Positions 60,093 through 64,000 of a stretch of 64,000 nucleotides of DNA are shown here, in pieces. The notes beneath the pieces were generated by a model. The model saw only the letters and a program-made list of their open reading frames with translations. It searched no databases and was not told the origin of the DNA. The DNA is from Elusimicrobiales bacterium (lineage in GTDB: Bacteria > Elusimicrobiota > Elusimicrobia > Elusimicrobiales > UBA9959). Numbering within the stretch: the first letter of the stretch is position 1; each line of letters opens with the position of its first letter. The stretch is taken from contig JAQTOU010000004.1 of assembly GCA_028713125.1 (NCBI GenBank), positions 246,077-310,076 on the forward strand, read 5' to 3'. The position numbers and the translations under genes were made by a program.

Positions 60093-60649
60093 GCTTCAGC
60101 GCCTGCCTCTCCGTCCTTCTATTGTTGGCCGCGCCAGTCTGCGCGCCGGCCAAGGAGCAGACTATGAAAATCAAAGCGGGATTGTCCGAAGCTGCGAAGT
60201 ATGAAGTTCCGAAAGGCTGGTCGGAGGAATTTTCCACGAACCAGGGAGACCCGCAGGCCCTTCTTTCCAGGGACCTGCACCAGGTAAAGGTGCGCCTTTC
60301 CGGCGGCGAGGGGTCCCGCTATAAGACGGCCGGGGATTTTTTGGTGGGTTTCGAGGCGCGGTCAAAAGGCGGGAAGCAGGCCGAGAAGCTCGGGGCCATA
60401 GCGGTTTCCGGAACGCGCGCGATGCTTTACCGCAGGGAGGTCCCGGTCTCGATGCCGCTGCCGGACACCGGCGGGCCCGTTACCTATACCTCCGAGGAAT
60501 TTTGCGTGGTTCCGGCGGGAAAAACGTTCTTTATCCTCAGCTACTCCTACGGCGATGCCATCCCCGACCCCGGCTATGACGGGAAGGAAGCCTGGCGCAA
60601 ATTCCTTAATTCTTTCCGCGTGCTGAAACCGAAGAAAGCCGCTAAATAA
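60089..60649 (+). CDS. Secreted hypothetical protein coupled to the HExxxH gene
   Basis: The product has 186 residues with signal peptide (LSVLLLLAAPVCA). The mature part is beta-rich (YEVPKGWSEEFS, LLSRDLHQVKVRLSGGEG, then FCVVPAGKTFFILSYSY) with the outline of small PsbP/DUF1795-like domains, a weak match by eye. The start overlaps the upstream stop (ATGA), so the two are translationally coupled and probably work together. Confidence 0.6.
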   Translation: MSFSACLSVLLLLAAPVCAPAKEQTMKIKAGLSEAAKYEVPKGWSEEFSTNQGDPQALLSRDLHQVKVRLSGGEGSRYKTAGDFLVGFEARSKGGKQAEKLGAIAVSGTRAMLYRREVPVSMPLPDTGGPVTYTSEEFCVVPAGKTFFILSYSYGDAIPDPGYDGKEAWRKFLNSFRVLKPKKAAK

Positions 60650-60677
60650 GAGCATAGCGGCTTCTTCCGGGCCGCTC

Positions 60678-61217
60678 TTACTTCATTATCTCTATCTGCC
60701 CTATCGAAGGCTGGGGGACCAGCGCTTTGGAGATGGCGCTGACGCCTTCTCCGACGTAGAGCGCGGCCACCAGGACCACGCTGGAGAGGACTATGCCCAC
60801 GGCGAGGTTGCCTTTCTGCAGCTCCTGCCCGGCGTGCAGGCTGCGGACCAGCTTGCCGAACAGGCGCAGCGTGACCGAGATAGTTACGACCGCCAGCAGC
60901 ATCGAAAGCCCCAGGTGCGCCGCGCACAGGAGGGCCAGCTTGCCCAGGCCCATGGTGCTTTCTCCGGGCGCCGAGATATGCATGCGGAACATGCTTACCA
61001 CCGAGCCCATGCCTTTCTGCAGTATCATCGAGGCGGCGAAAAGTATGGCGCCGACCAGCGTGCCCACGGCTACATTGCCTTTCTTTATCTCTTCTTCCAT
61101 GTCGAAGTCCGGGTTGGCTTTTATGAACACCCGGTAGGTGAGCGAGATTATGAAACCGGACATCACTACCGCCAGCGCGAACTCGAAAATGCTTACTATC
61201 AGCCTTGTATTGAACAT
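60678..61217 (-). CDS. DUF350-family membrane protein (YjfL-like)
   Basis: The product has 179 residues from the second of two adjacent ATGs, chosen because AGGAGG lies 5 nt before it (2 nt before the ATG at 61220). Two similar halves each have two membrane segments, with EEIKKGNVAVGTLVGAILFA and LQKGNLAVGIVLSSVVLVAA as matching loops: the duplicated DUF350 unit of YjfL. These are small inner-membrane proteins of unknown activity. The transglutaminase-like gene is 39 nt upstream. Confidence 0.85.
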   Translation of the reverse strand: MFNTRLIVSIFEFALAVVMSGFIISLTYRVFIKANPDFDMEEEIKKGNVAVGTLVGAILFAASMILQKGMGSVVSMFRMHISAPGESTMGLGKLALLCAAHLGLSMLLAVVTISVTLRLFGKLVRSLHAGQELQKGNLAVGIVLSSVVLVAALYVGEGVSAISKALVPQPSIGQIEIMK

Positions 61218-61256
61218 CATTTCCTCCTGAAAATATCCCGAACCTTTTAAATCTGA

Positions 61257-62327
61257 CTAAAAGAACGGCTCTATCTTGTAGCCTTCAGCGCCTGAAAGCA
61301 GCGCGGCGGTATGCGTGCCTACCGTCCCCGGCTCCAGCCAGGCCGGGCCGGCCGGCTCGAGGAGGACGTATTCCAGCCCCTCGTAGCGGACGAACATGTC
61401 TCCCTTGCCGGGCAGCCGCCTGATCGCCATAAGGTAATGGCCCGGCAGCGCTATGCCCACCATTTTCATCCCCGACCAATTCCCGAGAATGGAGGCCAGC
61501 AGGCCGGTCTTGGTGTCGCAGTCGCCCCAGCCGCAGAGCATCGCCCTGGCCGGGGGCAGGATGCCGCAGGTATGCAGGCCCTGGTCCATGAGAGGGGGGA
61601 TCTTGTACTGCAAAGCCGTCTGGACCAGCGCCAGGGCCGCCCCGATCAGGTCTTCATCGGCGTACTTTCTTTCCGTCGCTATCTTTTGCAGCGCCAGCGC
61701 CAGCGGCTTCATTAACGGAACATTGCGCTTTACGATAACCGGCATGTCGGCTTCCACCACGTTGCCGGCGCGCAGCGCCAGCCCGCGGGAGCGCATCAGC
61801 GCGCGCAGGCGGGTGTCATACTCGACGTCGACTTCGGCTACGGCCTTTTCAGCCGCCGCCTTGCCGCCTTTCGCATAGGCCTGTTTCCAATCGGCCTGCC
61901 TGGTTTTTTCCCGCCAGGCCCTGAGCTTGTTCATCTCCGAGTCGGCGTAGCCGTAGCCTGCGAGGTAAGTCATGTACTCGCTGCCCGTCATCCCGAAGGA
62001 AACTGTGACGCGGTCTTTGTTGAAATTAACGAAGCTGTACCGGGCTTTAAGCGCGGTGCCCTCGGTGTAGATCTTCTGGGAGGTTCCTTTTTCGGTGCGT
62101 TTTTCGCGGCTGGTGTATTCTTTTGCCTCGGCCTTCTTGGCTTCCTGCTCTTCTTCCTCCTCGTCCTCGCCGGCCTCTTCGTCTTCGGAAGACTGGGCGC
62201 GAAGCAGGTCCGGGCCGGTCGGGTAGACGGCCAGTTTTTTCTCCCATTCCGCGCCGAGAAGCAAAGCCGCGCCGAAGCAGGCCGCCAGGGCGGCTAAATG
62301 ACGGATTTTTATCTCAGGTCCCTTCAT
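61257..62327 (-). CDS. Transglutaminase-like exported protein
   Basis: The product has 356 residues with an N-terminal signal or anchor (LAALAACFGAALLLGAEW) and an acidic Glu-rich stretch at about 45-75. The C-terminal third has the transglutaminase-like catalytic layout: CGWGDCDTKTGLLASILGNW (Cys 270), ALPGHYLMAI (His 297) and YVLLEPAG (Glu 324 in the acid place). The middle part is helical. It may make or break isopeptide or amide bonds in the periplasm; the activity is not certain because many such domains are peptidases. The WYL regulator is 21 nt upstream, and DUF350 follows. Confidence 0.68.
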   Translation of the reverse strand: MKGPEIKIRHLAALAACFGAALLLGAEWEKKLAVYPTGPDLLRAQSSEDEEAGEDEEEEEQEAKKAEAKEYTSREKRTEKGTSQKIYTEGTALKARYSFVNFNKDRVTVSFGMTGSEYMTYLAGYGYADSEMNKLRAWREKTRQADWKQAYAKGGKAAAEKAVAEVDVEYDTRLRALMRSRGLALRAGNVVEADMPVIVKRNVPLMKPLALALQKIATERKYADEDLIGAALALVQTALQYKIPPLMDQGLHTCGILPPARAMLCGWGDCDTKTGLLASILGNWSGMKMVGIALPGHYLMAIRRLPGKGDMFVRYEGLEYVLLEPAGPAWLEPGTVGTHTAALLSGAEGYKIEPFF

Positions 62328-62348
62328 CGTAGAAGTTGTTTCGCCGCT

Positions 62349-63293
62349 TTACTTTTTCAGATAGGCGTCTATGCTCTTTTTTACCGCCGCGCGCAGCTCC
62401 AGGGGTTCTATTATAGTTATTTCCGGCATCCAGTGCAGCACCAGGGGGACCACCTCCATGTCGTGGTGGATCACCGCTTTTACCGTCACGCTGCCGTCCG
62501 CGGCGGGTTTCGAAACTTTCTGGCCGGGCAGGATCTCCTTGCTCTGCAGGAAATCCGCCGCCGGGCCCTCCGCCCTGAGCGTGACTTTTCTTTTCTTCCC
62601 GTCTCCGACGCCCCAGATTGTGGTGGCCGCGCCGAGGATCTTTTTGATCAGTTCCCTCGGGGGCGGGGTAAATTCTTCCGGCAGTATCTCCAGGCGTTTT
62701 ATCCTGTCCACCCGGTATTTGCGGAACTGGTCCGCTTTCGCCGCGTCCCCGGCGGCCATCATGTAAAAGAAATTTTCGCTGGCGAGTATTTTGACGGGGC
62801 AAAGCGTTTTTTCCCGTACGCCGCTCGTCGCCGCGTACCGCACTTTAAGCTTTTTAGCGTTCTCTATGGCGAAAACGATATCTTCGTAGAATTTGCGGGT
62901 GAGCGGGTTAAGGACCCGGGCGCCCACCGTGTAAAAGTGGGAGTCGCCGGCGCCGGAGGCCGTGGCCCGGGCGAAAACCTTGTCGAAGGCGTCCTTGATG
63001 GCGCCGCCCAGGCCGCCGGCCATCTCGCTCATCAGGACCAGCACGGAAAGCTGCTCGCTGGTAAGGTTGAAGTTTTTAAGGGAAACCCCGCTTGAGAAGG
63101 CATAAAGGCCTTTCTGCTGGGTATCAAGGTGGAAGCCGGTGAGGTTTATCCGCTCTATGTCGCGCTGGATGGAGCGCTCGGAGACGCCGAATTCGGCGGA
63201 GAGGTCCGCTATGCGCACGGGGCCCTCGTTCAGCCTGTTAAGGATGTTAAGGACCCTGAAATATTTTTTATCGCCCGAATCTTTCTGGTACAT
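62349..63293 (-). CDS. WYL-domain transcriptional regulator
   Basis: The product has 314 residues. The N-terminal winged helix-turn-helix (IADLSAEFGVSERSIQRDIE) is followed by a WYL ligand-binding domain (about 145-210: FAIENAKKLKVRYAAT, then PVKILASENFFYMMAAGD, then KYRVDRIKRLEIL) and a C-terminal WCX-like domain. WYL proteins bind nucleotides or nucleic-acid products and often control defence or stress genes. Likely controls its own operon (transglutaminase-like and DUF350 genes). TATAAT on the minus strand at 63316-63321 and a GGGGG ribosome site precede the start. Confidence 0.87.
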   Translation of the reverse strand: MYQKDSGDKKYFRVLNILNRLNEGPVRIADLSAEFGVSERSIQRDIERINLTGFHLDTQQKGLYAFSSGVSLKNFNLTSEQLSVLVLMSEMAGGLGGAIKDAFDKVFARATASGAGDSHFYTVGARVLNPLTRKFYEDIVFAIENAKKLKVRYAATSGVREKTLCPVKILASENFFYMMAAGDAAKADQFRKYRVDRIKRLEILPEEFTPPPRELIKKILGAATTIWGVGDGKKRKVTLRAEGPAADFLQSKEILPGQKVSKPAADGSVTVKAVIHHDMEVVPLVLHWMPEITIIEPLELRAAVKKSIDAYLKK

Positions 63294-63350
63294 TCCGCCC
63301 CCTTTCGCTGTTCTAATTATATAAATTTAAGGTAGGCGGGCGGCACTTTC

Positions 63351-63379
63351 TTGACTGGAAACCGATAAATGACTATAAT
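63351..63379 (+). promoter_or_regulatory. Promoter of the tRNA-Gly/tRNA-Thr/tuf unit
   Basis: TTGACT (63351-63356), a 17-nt spacer and TATAAT (63374-63379): near consensus, as expected for a stable-RNA and tuf operon. Confidence 0.85.
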
Positions 63380-63412
63380 TTATGTTCTGCAAGGTTTAGT
63401 TCAATAGCAGAC

Positions 63413-63483
63413 GCGGGCGTAGTTCAATGGTAGAACACTAGCCTTCCAAGCTTGTTATGTGGGTTCGATTCCCATCGCCCGCT
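63413..63483 (+). tRNA. tRNA-Gly (anticodon TCC)
   Basis: The cloverleaf is complete. GCGGGCG (63413-63419) pairs with CGCCCGC (63476-63482). D arm GTTCAATGGTAGAAC, anticodon loop CTTCCAA with TCC, T arm GGGTTCGATTCCC. Discriminator T; CCA not encoded. A leader repeat of the D arm lies at 63397-63411. Confidence 0.96.
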
Positions 63484-63569
63484 TAAGGTTTTGTGCAGTA
63501 TCCTTGTTCTTTAGGCGATGGGAATCTTCCTGATAGGGGAAGCTCGCTAACGCTCGCATGTCGCCCGCT
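63484..63569. repeat. tRNA 3'-end repeat element, copy 1 (after tRNA-Gly)
   Basis: The block from 63514 (GGCGATGGGAATC) to 63569 ends with TCGCCCGCT (63561-63569), an exact copy of the last 9 nt of tRNA-Gly (63475-63483). GGCGATGGGAATC (63514-63526) is perfectly complementary to 63467-63479 in the tRNA T arm and acceptor. The rest (TCCTGATAG, then GAAGCTCGCTAACGCTCGCA) is shared with copy 2. A weaker third match (AGTTTCCTTATAGGGGAA) lies near 63591-63609. Confidence 0.7.
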
Positions 63570-63658
63570 AGGGGAGAAGAGAAGACCTAGAGTTTCCTTA
63601 TAGGGGAAATTGTGCTTCTCCCGGGCAGCGAAGATTTGGCGTAAGGCATCAATGTTTT

Positions 63659-63731
63659 GCTGGGGTAGCTCAGTCGGTAGAGCATCTGCATGGTAAGCAG
63701 AAGGTCGTGGGTTCAACTCCCATCCCCAGCT
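63659..63731 (+). tRNA. tRNA-Thr (anticodon GGT)
   Basis: GCTGGGG (63659-63665) pairs with CCCCAGC (63724-63730). D arm GCTCAGTCGGTAGAGC, anticodon stem TCTGC/GCAGA with loop ATGGTAA, anticodon GGT; T arm GTGGGTTCAACTCCCAT. Discriminator T; CCA not encoded. tRNA-Thr before tuf is a common bacterial order. Confidence 0.96.
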
Positions 63732-63819
63732 TAGATTTTCGGACGGTTGCAAGTGATTTTGGCGATGGGAGTTTCCTGATAGAAGAAGCTCGCTGACGCT
63801 CGCAAGTCCCCGGCTTAGA
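63732..63819. repeat. tRNA 3'-end repeat element, copy 2 (after tRNA-Thr)
   Basis: GGCGATGGGAGTTTCCTGATAG, GAAGCTCGCTGACGCTCGCA and TCCCCGGCTTAGA (63807-63819) follow the order of copy 1. The end repeats the tRNA-Thr 3' end TCCCCAGCTTAGA (63723-63735) with one mismatch. GATGGGAGTT (63764-63773) is complementary to 63715-63724 in the T arm. Confidence 0.7.
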
Positions 63820-63855
63820 ATTTCGTTTATAGATTGTTCTTAGGAGAAGAAAACT

Positions 63856-64000
63856 ATGGCAAAAGCAAAGTTTGACAGAAGCAAGCCCCACGTAAACGTC
63901 GGCACCATCGGCCACGTCGACCACGGCAAATCCACTCTTACCGCCGCGCTGGTGAAGACCCAGTCGGTCCTCGGCCTGGCCAAGACCATGTCTTACGCCG
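63856..64000 (+). CDS. tuf: Elongation factor Tu, 3' end outside window
   Basis: The first 48 residues are visible. [19 protein letters not shown] contains the GTP-binding P-loop GHVDHGKST of EF-Tu, preceded by the usual basic N-terminus [10 protein letters not shown]-Tu brings aminoacyl-tRNA to the ribosome. AGGAGAAG stands before the ATG. Position after tRNA-Thr is the usual one for tufB-type genes; secE, nusG and rpl genes are expected beyond the window. Confidence 0.97.
   Translation, partial: MAKAKFDRSKPHVNVGTIGHVDHGKSTLTAALVKTQSVLGLAKTMSYA

Noticed and set aside
63483..63924. Minus-strand ORFs across the tRNAs and tuf start
   Set aside because: They read through tRNA genes and the 5' end of tuf on the wrong strand.

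Overview
The window is about 64 kb of GC-rich, gene-dense bacterial DNA from a diderm (Gram-negative-type) organism. It encodes outer-membrane beta-barrel proteins, lipoproteins, periplasmic peptidyl-prolyl isomerases, PBP1A and D-alanine metabolism. A PorV-like protein next to a giant Ig-repeat surface protein with a FlgD/T9SS-type C-terminal domain, together with the overall gene set, suggests an Elusimicrobiota-like lineage. That assignment is inference; no rRNA is present to settle it. No phage, insertion sequence or CRISPR array was seen.

Bases 1-34964 run almost entirely on the + strand. First comes a partial ORF of at least 7.7 k residues, a giant repeat-built extracellular protein. 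After a foldback repeat, a canonical promoter and a candidate GEMM-type (cyclic dinucleotide) riboswitch comes a PorV-like barrel fused to TPRs. Next is a cluster that looks like a flagellar motor without a flagellum: a single protein joining the C-terminal part of FliF to the middle and C-terminal parts of FliG and to TPRs, then a large coiled-coil protein, FlbD, MotA, MotB and a lipoprotein. No rod, hook, filament or export gene is in the window. I propose that these genes form a MotAB-powered, cell-surface-coupled machine (gliding, adhesin movement or secretion). This is the most interesting system here. mnmA and ddl close the run at a bidirectional terminator.

Bases 35031-49505 are mixed-strand housekeeping. 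They hold a GYF-like membrane protein, a membrane-anchored protein of unknown role, a minus-strand operon (PrsA-like lipoprotein, SurA-like isomerase, pdxA, a YgjV-like membrane protein), PBP1A with a secreted metallophosphoesterase, alanine racemase, mfd, and tmRNA with its terminator.

Bases 49587-60649 hold envelope genes of unknown role: an outer-membrane barrel protein, two secreted proteins sharing an Ig-like plus NTF2-like module, two radical SAM proteins, a DUF6125-like protein, and a secreted protein with an HExxxH motif. Bases 60678-63293 (minus strand) are a WYL-domain regulator, a transglutaminase-like protein and a DUF350 membrane protein. The window ends with tRNA-Gly(TCC), tRNA-Thr(GGT) and the start of tuf. 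Each tRNA is followed by a related element of about 86 nt that re-creates the tRNA 3' end.

Several transcription units have a good -10 hexamer only 6-7 nt before the start codon, which suggests leaderless mRNAs for lead genes. Genes inside operons carry Shine-Dalgarno sequences. Long antisense ORFs in the GC-rich genes were treated as shadows.
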